A model generated the notes under the pieces. That model ran no database searches and was not told the DNA's origin. It saw only the letters and a list, made by a program, of their open reading frames with translations. 64,000 nt of DNA from Aquilaria yunnanensis. Taxonomy: Eukaryota; Streptophyta; Magnoliopsida; Malvales; Thymelaeaceae. Location of the stretch: NCBI GenBank assembly GCA_039654915.1, contig CM077596.1, positions 54,868,501 to 54,932,500 on the forward strand, written 5' to 3'. The stretch's first letter is position 1, and each line of letters begins with the position of its first letter. A program made the position numbers and the translations under genes. Shown here piece after piece: positions 12,998 to 25,359 of the stretch.

Positions 12998-15900
12998 ATG
13001 GAATCCGCCCGTAGTTGGATGTACAGTAACCGTTTCTTGCCTCGCCGAACTGGTTACACACAACAGTGGGAGTCCGGGGTGGAAGAATTTATATCATTTG
13101 CTGTATCCCACCCTGAAAATATGAGCGGGTTTTGCATTCGCTGTCCTTGTCGGAAGTGTAAGAATGTGCGGTTTAATCAGGCTGATGAGGTCAGAGTTCA
13201 TTTGTACAAATGGGGGTTCACGCCTTTTTACTGGAATTGGACCGCACATGGTGAGCCATTTAATGAATCATCAGATACGGCTCCAGGTGTGGGTGGCTTT
13301 ACCGAGTTTGACCAGGGGTGTTCGTCGACGAATCCATTTGAAAGGATGGTATTAGATGCCATTGGCCCTAGTTACAATCAATTTCCGGAAGACAATGTTG
13401 TGGAGCCGAATGAAAGTGCTAAAAATTTTTTTAATCTGTTAAATTCAGCATCAACTCCTTTATGGGATGGGTGCGAAAGTCATTCTGAGTTATCTGCTGC
13501 TGTCCGCCTTCTCAACCTTAAGTCTGAGTATCACATGTCACGAGGATGCTTTAATGGTGTTGCCCAACTAATGAAGGAGACCCAACCAACAGATAGTAAG
13601 ATGCCATCAAATTGGTATGAAACTAAGAAATTAGTTTCCCAGTTGGGTCTGTCTCACGAGAAGATTGACGTCTGTGTGAATGACTGTATGTTGTTCTGGA
13701 AAGATGACAGTACCAATCGTATTTGTAAGTACTGTGGGTCTGAGAGATATAAGCCAAAAAAAGGAGGTCGTGTTAAAGATCGACCGAGGAAAACCATGCA
13801 TTATTTACCACTAAGCCCTCGTCTGCAACGCTTATTTGCGTCATTGGCAACAGCTGAGCAGATGAGGTGGCATAAGGAGCAAACACAGGTCCCGGGTGTG
13901 TTAAAACATCCATCAGATGGTGAAGCTTGGAAACATTTTGATCAGACCTACCCATGGTTTGCTTCAGAACCACGAAATGTCAGATTGGGTTTGTGTGCCG
14001 ATGGATTTACACCTTTTGGACCATCTGGGAAACAATACTCTTGTTGGCCTGTGATCGTTACTCCGTATAATTTGCCCCCTTGGATGTGCATGAAAAAACC
14101 CTACATGTTCCTCTCGTTGTTGATTCCAGGTCCACGTAGCCCAAATCATAAGATTGATGTTTATCTACAACCTCTCATTGACGAGCTACGACATCTGTGG
14201 TTTGATGGCGTTGAAACATGGGATGTGTCATTGAAACAGAATTTTATTCTGCGAGCAGCATTAATGTGGACCATAAATGACTTCCCGGCTTATGGCATGC
14301 TATCAGGGTGGATGACACATGGGCGATTGTCTTGCCCTATTTGTATGGGTGAAAGTAAGGCATTCCAACTTAAGTATGGCGGGAAAATTTCTTTTTTCGA
14401 CTGTCATCGGCAATTCCTCCCCCGGAACCACCCATATAGAAGGAATTGTACTTGCTTTAAGAATGGGAAATCAGAAAAGTCATTGCCTCCTCCGCGCTTA
14501 TCAGGTGAAGATATATTTGAAAGAATCTCATGGATACCATCAGTTGGTAACGATGGTCCACAAAATTGACCGTGTGATTATGGGAAATCACATAATTGGA
14601 CGAAGCGAAGCATTTTCTGGGAGTTACCATATTGGGCCACGAACTTAATACGACATAATCTTGATGTTATGCATATTGAGAAGAACGTGTTTGAGAATAT
14701 ATGGAATACTGTGATGGATGTTAAGAACAAAACCAAAGATAATGTGAAAGCACGGAAGGACCTGGAAATTTATTGTAATCGGCAGGAGTTAAACATGGTT
14801 CCACTTGATGATGGTCGTTCGTTCAAACCAAAGGCGAGGTTCACATTGGATGTTAACCAAAGGCAAGATGTGATCGCCTGGGTAAAATCATTACGCCTCC
14901 CTGATGGATATGCCTCGAATCTTGGGAGATGTGTTGATACAGCTGGTTGCAATATGTATGGTATGAAGAGTCATGATTGCCACGTTATGATGCAAAGGCT
15001 TCTCCCCATTGCCCTCGAAGCGCTACCCGACAATATTTGGAAGCCATTAACGGAGTTAAGCCTATTCTTTAGAGACTTGTGCTCTCCAGAATTGCATGAA
15101 AATCAGTTATTTGCATTGGAGGAAAATATTCCAATTATAATTTGTAAGCTTGAGAGAATTTTCCCTCCAGGGTTTTTTGATGTGATGGAGCATCTCCCAG
15201 TTCACTTGCCCTATGAAGCAAGGGTTGGAGGACCTGTTCAGTACCGATGGATGTATAAATTTGAGCGGTGCATGCATGACCTAAAAATGAAGGTTTCTAA
15301 TACTGCTCATGTTGAGGGATCGATATGTGAAGCATACCTTATAGAGGAAACTTCCATCTTTTGCTCTCATTACTTTGAGTCCCATGTTCCCACAATGATG
15401 AATCGCGTACCGAGAAATGACGATGGTGGTCCTGTCCATTGTAATGGTGACTTGTGGACGATATTCACTTTTCCGGGACGACCATATGGTGCATGCCGCT
15501 ATAGATTCCTCACGGACGATGAACTCAGACTTGCAACCACATACGTTCTTCTAAACTGTCCTCAGATCAGGCCATACCTAAAGTAAGTCATTTGTCATGT
15601 AAAGGCATTCCAACTGTGAATATGTTCAAATTCAGTACTACTGATCAAACAAAACTAACATATTTTTATTGTTTCTGTAATTGGTCACAGTATGTTTGTG
15701 GACATGGTCAGGGAAACTGCACCCGAGATAACAATGTCCGAGATGGACGTACACATTGAAAACAATTTCTCAGCCTGGCTCCGACGATATGTACGTGTGC
15801 TTTTAGGACAGAATGTATTGCAATATGTTAAGTTATACAACATTCCATATATGTTGTCCTAAATTGAAATATGTTTTGCATAGGTTGATGACCCAGGTAA

Positions 15901-16615
15901 CAATATTGTCGATACCATCTTGTGGGATGTTGCATGTGGTCCCTCACGGCGAGTTCAGACATGGCCGGTGTATTTCACAAATGGGTACAAGTTTCACATA
16001 AGTGAATGGGGGAAGGACAAATCAACATTTAATAGTGGAGTATGCATACGCAGCACGGGTGCAAGTGAAGTTGAATGTGATTTTTATGGTATATTAGAAG
16101 AAGTCATTCAACTCGAATATCCCGGCTTTCCGCATAAGAATGTTGTCTTGTTTAGGTGCAACTGGTTTGACCCAACACCTGAACGTGGAACTCGAATGCA
16201 TAAACAGTTTGGGTTAGTTGAGATCCGGAATAGCCGCAGATATCAGAAGTTTGATCCTTTCATTCTAGCATCACAGGCTGACCAAGTTTACTACACACGA
16301 TATCCGAGTAAGTCACGTGAAAGAAACGGGTGGTCAGCTGTTATGAAGATAAAACCTTGATGGATAATACAGGCTGCAGTTATGGACACGGATGACGTGT
16401 ATCAAGACAGTGGATCCGTTAATTGTCAAAGAATTGAAGATGACCCAATTGAAGAGTTAGCTGACCCGGGTGTCGGTGATCCTATTGAAGAAGATGTACT
16501 TGAGGAGGGGGGATCTAATGGCGAGACAGAGGATGAGGAGGAGTTTATATCCGATGACAGTGACTCTAAAGAGTCCGAGGAGTTTGAGTCGAATGAAAGC
16601 AGTGGGAATGAATGA
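12998..16615 (+). pseudogene. CACTA transposase, TNP2/TNPD type, two in-frame stops
   Basis: Catalytic protein of the element. Exons are 12998-15582 (donor GTAAGT), 15691-15790 and 15884 onward; phases agree at both introns. Domains in order: transposase-associated Zn-binding-like domain (CPCRKCKN, YKWGFTPFYWNW; residues about 5-85); Transposase_21 core from about residue 220 (CKYCGSERY, GLCADGFTPFG and TINDFPAYGMLSGW with candidate catalytic Asp, CPICM, later IFWELPYW and HNLDVMHIEKNVFENIW); DUF4218-like (LPVHLPYEARVGGPVQYRWM); DUF4216-like (WPVYFTNGYKFH, VLFRCNWFD, FILASQADQVYY); acidic tail to 16615. TGA codons at 14567-14569 and 16358-16360 interrupt an otherwise continuous frame. Start ATG 12998 is chosen because the frame upstream has no other ATG. 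Everything between the stops remains well conserved, so inactivation looks recent. Confidence 0.88.
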
Positions 16616-16785
16616 ATGATTAGATAACATCTATTAGGAATAATGGTAACCTGTAATTTTTATGTATGTGATGGAAATATTTATGTGATGGAAATATTTG
16701 AGTACGTTTATGTACCCCTAATACTGCACAATATATGTCAGTAGATGTATGTTATGTTTAATTCACCAACTTAAAAACTAAATAA

Positions 16786-18552
16786 ATGCAGATGCCTCGT
16801 AAAGGGGATAACACGTATAAACGCCAACCTGGGAAAGGACCATTTGCGCAGTTTAAGGAGGTAATGGAACCAATACTTAATGAACGACATAGGATGGGTT
16901 CTTCATCCCGGGCACACGAGGATGTCGGTGTGGAGACGCAGGGGACAACAGTGCCACCCACGCAGGTCCCCTCACATGAGCACCGAGAAGACGGCGGTGG
17001 AGGCACGCCATCTGGACATGGATCTGGTGCGCGGCACATGAGGCCCCCCATAGTGCCGAACCATCCCTCAGATGATGATATACATATTGATGACATCCCA
17101 TCATCGATGTCACAAACAGTAGGTCGACCGCGGATGAGGATATCCCCACATGGTAACACGTAAGTGATAAATACCAGACACAAGTATTAATATTAGTAAA
17201 ATAAATATTTTACATGGAATCATTCTTTGAAACTTAAGTCCGATAATTTAAACGTCACAGATTCATTCCAGCTGCGGCGACACGGTTAGTGACACCATGT
17301 TTCACCACACATTTCAAGCCATATGCTGATTGGTCATCTGTCTCTTCATCAGACCTGCAGCAATGGTGGCGTGTTTTTGAGGTATGACAATAATATGACT
17401 ATGATAATGATGTAATAATGTTATAAGATATAGAATGCTATTTCCCCATTCTAATAGTTTAAACATATTAACCTGTACAGAGGAGCTGTGAATGGGATCC
17501 CATACACCATAATGAGGTGTATCGGGTTTGGAATGTATTGGGAGCACAACATTACAGAAGCATGATGTCAGAAATTCGGCGTGTGAAGGATCCGGTTAAA
17601 CGTCGAGCAAAGGCAAATTTTATGTCAGATTCTGCATATGGGGAGATGGAGGCATATTGGGCGAGTCCTGAGTTCATTCAGAAGTCCGCGAAGTTCAAGG
17701 CAATGCGAGCAACAATGACTGACGAGGATTCACAGTCAGGCTCTTGCAGCGCGACATATGCTGGGGGATCTATCTCGATGTCTGCACATCGAGAGCAAAT
17801 GGTATGTATGCTTGAATGTTCTTTCAAATAACAGTTCAGATACTAATGAAATATTGTAAAATATTAATGTTGGTTTTCATTCAAATAGAGAGAGAGAGAT
17901 CCTGAGAAGAAGGACCCTGGCTTGTTTAAAGTCCTTCAAGCCACACATAAAAAGAAGAATGGGAGATATGTTAGTAAGCGCTATGAAGAAGTTGCTGTAA
18001 GTAGTAAAAGTCGTTTGGTTGCAGAATATTCTTAACTTAATTACTATGTTTTACAAATTATGACATGACTAAATGTATTTTATGACGTTGCTGTAGACTC
18101 GTATCAGTGCAGAGATTGAGGAGCAAACACAGCAAGAGGATGGAATTGAGGCAATTGATGAACTAGCAATCATTAGTACCGCATCTGGCGGTAGAAGGAG
18201 AGGCCGGGTATTTGGATTAAGATCTGAGCAGTGTGCTATACCGGGACGCCGACAGCCAGGTTCCATCCCGCCTATCGACATCATACAGACACCGCAATTC
18301 AACGAGCAAGTACAGAAGATGATGGCGGAGGAGAATGCGCGAAGGGATGCGGAGTACGAGAGGAAGCTCGAGAGGATTCAGAGGAGACAGAGAGCAGAGA
18401 TGGAGGCTCAGAGAGCTGCATTGGAGGCAAACCGGGCGCAGTTGGAGATTATTTGTCGTTCGCTAAACCTTCAATGTCCGCTGGCACAACCAGTTCCACA
18501 TTATCCGGATGACTCGGAGTCAGAGGATGAGGAGATAGTCGGGACTCCGTGA
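16786..18552 (+). CDS. CACTA second protein, Transposase_24 (Ptta/En/Spm) type, TNPA-like role
   Basis: Five exons join without a stop: 16786-17159, 17261-17381, 17481-17801, 17889-17996 and 18097-18552, giving 459 residues. Introns have GTAAGT, GTATGA, GTATGT and GTAAGT donors and AG acceptors. The middle carries the family pattern: FKPYADWSSV, QQWWRVF, a region with EWDPIHHNEVYRVWNVLG, then GEMEAYWASPEFIQKSAKFK. The C-terminus (about 385-430) is a charged helix (NARRDAEYERKLERIQRRQR), a probable coiled coil, and ends acidic (SESEDEE). In the superfamily such proteins bind the subterminal repeats. The start could also be the ATG at 16792, or further 5' if the AG before it is an acceptor. Confidence 0.85.
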
Positions 18553-18929
18553 TGGGCCTCATCAACAGGTTAGCGCATTTCTGCAGTTCTTGTATTAGAG
18601 CATGGCAACTTTATTATTTTTAGACCTAAATCAGACTGACTTGATATTTATGAAATGTGTAAGCCGTTGAATGTTGAATGCTTTCTTTCAAACATATCTG
18701 TTATTGCTTTAATTATGCTGTAGTTGAGAATATTAATATTTCAATTACGTTGACATAGTTGTGTAATGTTTATTGCTGAGTAAAGCCGGGCGTACTTTTG
18801 AATTGGTAATTTACTTTTGAATGTGGATTGAAACGGGGAAAAATACGAAACAACCGAAACCTGGAACGTTTAATATACATAACGAACGCGCAAATGTGAA
18901 ACAAACCAACTTCCGCGAAGGGTCAGTAC
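18553..18929 (+). other. 3' region of CACTA second gene
   Basis: Non-coding stretch between the last exon and the right palindrome array; presumably 3' UTR. No clear polyadenylation signal could be singled out. Confidence 0.4.
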
Positions 18930-19548
18930 CAACGGCTTTATAACAACACCGTTACCAACTTCCGCCAGTTGGTAATTACCAACTGTCAAGTTAGCAACTT
19001 CTGACAGTTGGTAATTTACCAACGTGCAGCAGTTGGTAACCTAATTACCAACGTGAAGCAGTTGGTGAATTACCAACGTGCAGCAGTTGGTAACCCAATT
19101 ACCAACTGCTGCGCGTTGGTAAGTTACCAACTGCTGCACGTTGGTAACCAACGTGCAGCGCGTTGGTAAGTTACCAACGTGCAGCAGTTGGTAACTTACC
19201 AACGTGCAGCAGTTGGTAACAGTTGGTAAGTTACCAACGCGCTGCGCGTTGGTAACTTACCAACGCGCTGCGCGTTGGTAACTTACCAACGCGCTGCGCG
19301 TTGGTAACTATAACTACGCGATGGAAACCGAGTCCATTAAATGACCGTTGGTAATTACGAACGTGTATTTTACCAACGTGTACACGTTGGAATTTACCAA
19401 CGTGTTATTAGTTGCGCGTTGGTAAAGAATTTTCCAACGTATGGAATACCAACTGTCATTTACCAACGTGCAGCAGTTGGTAAATTCAGTTTACCAACTG
19501 CTGCACGTTGGTAAATGGCAGTTGGTAAAGTCCGTTTTTTTAGTAGTG
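18930..19548. repeat. Right subterminal palindrome array of CACTA
   Basis: More than twenty palindromes with CCAACG or CCAACT cores, including three adjacent copies of ACCAACGCGCTGCGCGTTGG (about 19228-19305). It is denser and more GC-rich than the left array. Long stretches could fold on themselves. Confidence 0.88.
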
Positions 19549-19551
19549 CCC

Positions 19552-22500
19552 GTTTTCTTACGTACAAAACACTTTTGTTTGTGCTTACCAGCTTACTAGT
19601 CGCACATGATATATGCTTACTAATTACTGCATACTTTGAATTTGATTTTTTTTTAATTGCATTTACATTTAGGGACGGAGTCATGGCATGGTGAATCGAG
19701 GCAAATATTGACACCACAAATTTATGCAGAAAATATATACTTGAGCTACGGGGTCTTGTAAACTTTTTAAGCAGAATTAGAAAAACTGCTCCCTAAGGTT
19801 TAACCAAAATTGCAGTTATCCCATTATTTGAAAGGCACCTTAGGTTTCAATAAAGCTACATTTATCCCCAGAAATCCATTTTAGAGGGTAAAACTAATGA
19901 ATTAATTATACTTTTAGATCCTATATCTTAGTTATTATTTAAGGTTTATCCTTAATATACAAAATTTTTCGTAAATTATATTTTTCAAATAACATATATA
20001 TTTTTATATATTACTCCTTTTAACTTACTTTTTTCAATTATTTTTTCCTTAATTATTTACTATTCATTTTATCTAATTTTCAATCTCTATACTTATTTTT
20101 TCTTATATATTTTCAAATTTTTAATTCTCTTTAATTAAGAATGCCATTTTTGTTTTTGAAATTGGTTATTTTTCTCTTTTTTTTTTCATCCTCACATTTT
20201 TCAAAAAAATTGTTAGGGTAATGCATGAACATTGTGACTAACATATCAACCACATAATATCAAGTACTTCAATTGGATAGAAAGCACCATATCAGTTACG
20301 GTAATATTCCATATTATTAGGATTTTTCTAAAGTTAAAACAGAAGAAATTACAATGGCCACTTTTTTAATAAACTTATAACTTTAAAATCCTTCTGGTTT
20401 GAATTAATATATTATTGAAGATTTTTTTATGATTTTATATTTATATATTTTTTATTAATGAATCAATTTTCAATAAAAATTGATTATTAACTTCCTTAAA
20501 CTAAAACGTGCACTTGAAACCATAGATTTAGTTAATTTTTTATAATTATAACTTGATAATTAAGCGAATATCATTTATTTTTTGGTCAACATCAAATGTA
20601 TGAAATTTTTAACAGGATTAACATTGGTATTTAAAAAAAATGCACGCATATTTTTTAAGTTAAGTAGAGAAATGAATTTGATTAGGGGAATTAATATCCT
20701 AATTAGGCCTTAATTTTTTTAGCTTATTGTTGAGCTTTTCTATATAGATTGTTCATGAAATCATTTGTATAGCGCTCTGGATCAAACATAAAACAAAATT
20801 CATCCTTACGTGCAAGGCCAATATGACAAACATTTTAACATGTCTAGAATTGTCTTTTTTTTTTTTTTGTGGTAATATGAAATTGGAACTGTTAATAACA
20901 ATAGTTTAATGATTAACATTAAAGTTTTAGTTCTACAGTTATCTAAAACTTTCACAACAATTGCAAAAACTCAACCTAAGCAATGTCATAATGATGAATC
21001 TGGACAAGACTTGTAGCCTAGTTCCTTTTTGACACAAGTTCAAGTCCCCATCCCCTCTTAAGTCCTAATGTAACAAATAGTAATTGCCTAACATGCGGAT
21101 GTTTGAGAGTGAGAAAGAGGTGCATGTTTTGGGGAGATCCAACATCCAAATAGAGGGTAGTCCGCAGGGCCTATTTGGTGTCACGTGAACGCCACATGAA
21201 TTTTGTTAGGCAAGTGATTTGAAATAGGCAAGGCATGTTTAAATTACCTATCCATCATATTCGGATTCGGAACTCTCCTCCCCGTTTTGTCTCCATCACC
21301 GTTGGTACTTGTCATATCGTACTTGCAAGCAAGCGAACACAAATACAATGGCCCAAATTTCCGTGCTACATTGCACCATTAGATTGAATCAAATGTTCTA
21401 ATGTTGAAGATCTGTGCAAAACATCTTAATTTGTCTTTGCAACCTTTCTTGTAAAATTTAAGTCATTGCACAAAAATACAGTTGTTCAAAAAAAAAATGT
21501 CAGGATTTCTAATTAAGACCAAACTTAATAAGATTTCATGATATGCTTGGGTCAACTTAGACAAGAGTTTGAATGATATTAGAGGTGTTTTTACAAGTCT
21601 TCCATTATGCAATATATTCTCTATCAACTTTCATAACTTGTTATTTGATTTTACATGTATATATAAAGAAAAGATAAAATACAAGGTTAGTAAACCTTGA
21701 TATTCTTATCCTACCTTTTTATAATATTTTTTCTTAATTCAAAGTCTATTTTGTTTTGACTTCTTATAGAATTTTCTTTTCTATGAAGTTCATTTCCCAT
21801 TAATTCATTTAATTTGACCCCATTACACCCAGGCACCTGGGTTTTGGGCAGGTAAAATTCACAAATGTTTGTTTATTTGAAAGTGAGGAGAGAAGAAAAG
21901 CATTTAATCAATGGCAATAGCCTATAAATAAGAAAAACACTAGCCCCACTTTTATTTCTTTAGCTTTGGCCTCCTTTTCATTCAACAAATAATGAGAACC
22001 CGTTAATAAGTTTAATATGAAGCGAACATCCCACTTTTTCCCAAATAAACATCATTGGTATATTGAGAACATTTAGCCCAACCCAATTTAATTTATCTTA
22101 AGTCAACTTAATCTGAAATAATTTATTTTTGTTTTTATATTTTTTGCTTGGAATCAAATTATTTGGAAGAAAATATTATAGAAGTGTAATAATTCATTCA
22201 AAGTAAATTTTTTATTATGTTATTAAATTTTTATGAATTTTTTATTTTTCAAATATTAAAAATAAAAATTAATAAAAAATTAATGGTATTATAAACATTT
22301 TATTTTTAATAAATTATTGCTCTACATAAAATCAGCTTCTAATATTGGTTTCAGGAAAAAAATTAAAATAAAAATAATAAATTAAGTTAATTTAAATTAA
22401 AATCAATTATGTATTAAATTTGGAGTGATCGACACATTAAACTTATTAAATGCACATGGGTCTTCTAACCTTTTTGGAGCCCACATTCAATTAATCAATG

Positions 22501-22815
22501 GGCCGAAAAATGTGTCTATCACTATTTCTACTAGATCTGTTAGTCAGGCAGAATGCCTTTCAGGATGAAATTTTTATAATGTTATTAAGTTTTTATAATT
22601 TTTTATTTTTGAAAAATAAAAATTTATAACAATTTAATAGTATTATAAAAATTTACTTTCAAATGGATTATTAAATTAATATAATATTAAATTTTAAATG
22701 AAATTTCTTGGGTAAAAATTATATAAAATTAAAAATAAATTATTTTAAATTAAGTTAACCCAAGTTAAAATGAATTTGGTGTAAGAATATTGATTACAAG
22801 TGAAAGCAAAGTAGT
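19552..22815. other. AT-rich intergenic sequence with palindromic repeats
   Basis: No supported gene. Two related AT-rich imperfect palindromes lie at about 22196-22330 and 22565-22690. Each reads ATGTTATTAA-TTTTTAT on one arm and the complement on the other. Similar text occurs at about 34960-35080. Confidence 0.5.
22196..22690. repeat. Two copies of an AT-rich fold-back (MITE-like) repeat
   Basis: Each copy of about 130 bp is an imperfect palindrome made of TTATTAAATTTTTATGA-like text followed by its reverse complement. A third relative lies near 34970-35080. No target duplication was resolved, so the class is open. Confidence 0.4.
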
Positions 22816-24543
22816 CAAGTAATGGAGTTGTTAACTCTTTGTTCTGCTTTAGTTCCTGAAAAAGTTTGTGAAGCTTTTAACATTGATCCCATTTGTAGAC
22901 TTATGGAGAAATATTTATCTAAGCATATTTCACAGAACAAAAAGAGGATTCAATTGAGATATCAATTGGGGATTTTCATTACCGATGTGTGAAAGAACCC
23001 AAGGCTAAATGGTCTTTCTACCCTACACAAAGGACTTCTTATATTTATTGCTACAACTGTATGAAGATTTTCAACAATGAAATTAGTCAAGACCCTACTG
23101 CCGAACAAGATGAAAAATAATTTTTTGCAGATAATTTGGTGTTTATATTGAAAAAGAAATTGTTGAAAATTTCGATTTCGGATCTATAATTGATATTCTT
23201 AGAAAACCTAAAAGGACGTCGAGATGAATTATAACTTTATTTAGTTTCTAATGTACTTTCGTGTTTTTAATTTGTAATTATAAAATACTGTTAGCTAGGG
23301 GTGAAAAAAGGCCGGGCTTTTTTCGGGTAGCTCGAGCTCGAGCTCGAGTTAGGGCATTTCGAGTCGAGCCTAGTCGAGCTCGAGCTCGAGCTCGAGCTGA
23401 AAAACGGGCTCGAATATTTTTAGGGCTCGAGCTCGAGCTTGAGCAAACCCGGCCCCAAAAGCTCGCGGGCTTATCAGGCCCCTTTTACGTTTTTTTTTTT
23501 GTGCCATCAGGCCCTAAAGGCCTAAACTCTATTCCTCTCTCTTCTGCGTTCTGCGTGTCCCTAAAAGCCCCCTCCTTCGTGTCTCTCCTTCGCCTCCGCC
23601 ATTGCCGACGACGCCGATTCCTCCTCCCTCGACCACGGTGCCGCCACTATCAGCCACCACAACGTCGGCCACCATCGACAGTAATAGCAGAAGATCGACG
23701 CCGCTGTCACCATCGCTGACAACAACCCCACCCGACGAGATCGTGTTGCTGGATGATGACAATCGCTGCCGATCGTGTTGCTCGATGATGACAATCGCCG
23801 CCGATTGGTTGCTCGCACCACTGCCAACGATCCGCCGATTGATTGCTCGCACCACTACCAACGATAGCCCCACTCAAGATAGATGCTGCCGCTATCAACG
23901 CTCAAAACAGACGCCGGAGACCCAGATCTGCAACTCGTGGATGGACTAAGGTGGCTCCACTGTCGAATTGAGGGAGATGATGCCTCATTTGTGAAGTTCA
24001 CAAGATTAGGGTAGAACCGCAAGCAACTATAAAGTTTGGGATAAGTTCTCCATTTTCCCTTCTTTGGTTATCAATGTAAGAAAAATTACAAATTTAGTCC
24101 CAATCTTTTATTTAAGTTGTAGATATGGTACTAAAGATTTATGTATCATTCGAGCTTCCCGGGCTTTCGAGCCAAACTCGAGCCCACCTCGAGTCGAGCT
24201 CGAGCCTAAAAAATTGGGCTCGAGCAATTCGAGCTCGAGCCCGAGTAGTACCGAACAGTGAAGGGGCCGAGCTCGAGCTTAGTGGGCTCGAGCTCGGCCC
24301 GGCCCATTTTCACCCCTACTGTTAGCTTATCATAATTCCTGTTGTTTTAAGCAAGTTGACTAGTGAAATGGTTGGCTACTAAAAAACATGTATTTTCCAC
24401 AGCCATTAATTTTCAAGGTATTATATTGTAGATCTATGTCTAATTAGACATACTAATCTAGTTCAAATTTCCTATATATAACCCACAATTTAATAAAAAA
24501 TTGACTAATTTGTCTCTAGACCAAAACTCACCCTCACTCTTGA
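22816..24543. repeat. Tandem duplication, copy 1 (interrupted by hAT element)
   Basis: Without the insertion at 23296-24326 this copy is about 697 bp and nearly identical to 24545-25241. It starts CAAGTAATGGAGTTG and ends CCTCACTCTTGA. It contains a 56-codon open frame (22822-22992, MELLTLCSALVPEKVCEAFN at the start) and, in another frame immediately after, KEPKAKWSFYPTQRTSYIYC. I do not recognise this protein; a 1-bp frameshift or a missed intron may separate the two parts. Confidence 0.92.
23296..24318. mobile_element. Non-autonomous hAT element, 1023 bp, GAGCTC-rich ends
   Basis: Terminal inverted repeat TAGGGGTGAAAA (23296) / TTTTCACCCCTA (24318), flanked by the perfect 8-bp duplication CTGTTAGC (23288-23295 and 24319-24326). 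The subterminal parts are arrays of GAGCTCGAGCTCG. The interior (about 23520-24060) is GC-rich and encodes only low-complexity Pro/Thr/Ser text, with no transposase. The element is absent from the second copy of the surrounding duplication, which keeps one CTGTTAGC. Confidence 0.95.
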
Positions 24544-24544
24544 C

Positions 24545-25241
24545 CAAGTAATGGAGTTGTTAACTCTTTGTTCTGCTTTAGTTCCTGAAAAAGTTTGTGA
24601 AGCTTTTAACATTGATCCCATTTGTAGACTTATGGAGAAATATTTATCTAAGCATATTTCACAGAACAAAAAGAGGATTCAATTGAGATATCAATTGGGG
24701 ATTTTCATTACCGATGTGTGAAAGAACCCAAGGCTAAATGGTCTTTCTACCCTACACAAAGGACTTCTTATATTTATTGCTACAACTGTATGAAGATTTT
24801 CAACAATGAAATTAGTCAAGACCCTACTGCCGAACAAGATGAAAAATAATTTTTTTCAGATAATTTGGTGTTTATATTGAAAAAGAAATTGTTGAAAATT
24901 TCGATTTCGGATCTATAATTGATATTCTTAGAAAACCTAAAAGGACGTCGAGATGAATTATAACTTTATTTAGTTTCTAATGTACTTTCATGTTTTTAAT
25001 TTGTAATTATAAAATACTGTTAGCTTATCATAATTCCTGTTGTTTTAAGCAAGTTGACTAGTGAAATGGTTGGCTACTAAAAAACATGTATTTTCCACCG
25101 CCATTCATTTTCAAGGTATTATATTGTAGATCTATGTCTAATTAGACATACTAATCTAGTTCAAATTTCCTATATATAACCCACAATTTAATAAAAAATT
25201 GACTAATTTGTCTCTAGACCAAAACTCACCCTCACTCTTGA
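24545..25241. repeat. Tandem duplication, copy 2 (empty site)
   Basis: Nearly identical to copy 1 apart from scattered single-base changes, and uninterrupted at the hAT target site (single CTGTTAGC at about 25017-25024). The unrecognised 56-codon frame is at 24551-24721. Confidence 0.92.
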
Positions 25242-25359
25242 AAACTCACCTCTGTCGCCGCTTTTGCCGTCGCCGCTTCTGCCGTCACCGCCGCCATCTC
25301 CTCCTCTGATGAACCGTTATCACCTCCAGATATTATAGTCATCATTCGCCTTCAGATCT

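Larger units (their letters stand above)
9611..19548 (+). mobile_element. Complete CACTA (En/Spm) DNA transposon, 9938 bp
   Basis: The left end CACTACTAAAAAAACC starts at 9611 and the right end GTTTTTTTAGTAGTG-like sequence finishes at 19548, forming the terminal inverted repeat. The three bases outside each end are CCC (9608-9610 and 19549-19551), a perfect 3-bp target duplication as expected for the superfamily. Both ends carry dense short palindromes (CCAACG..CGTTGG variants). Inside, in order, are a TNP2-type transposase (12998-16615) and a Transposase_24-type gene (16786-18552), both on the plus strand. The structure is that of an autonomous element, but the first gene has two in-frame TGA stops. 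Confidence 0.95.

Noticed and set aside
18930..19548. CRISPR-like array of short repeats
   Set aside because: Units are palindromes of variable spacing at a CACTA end in a plant genome; spacers are not unique and no cas genes exist.
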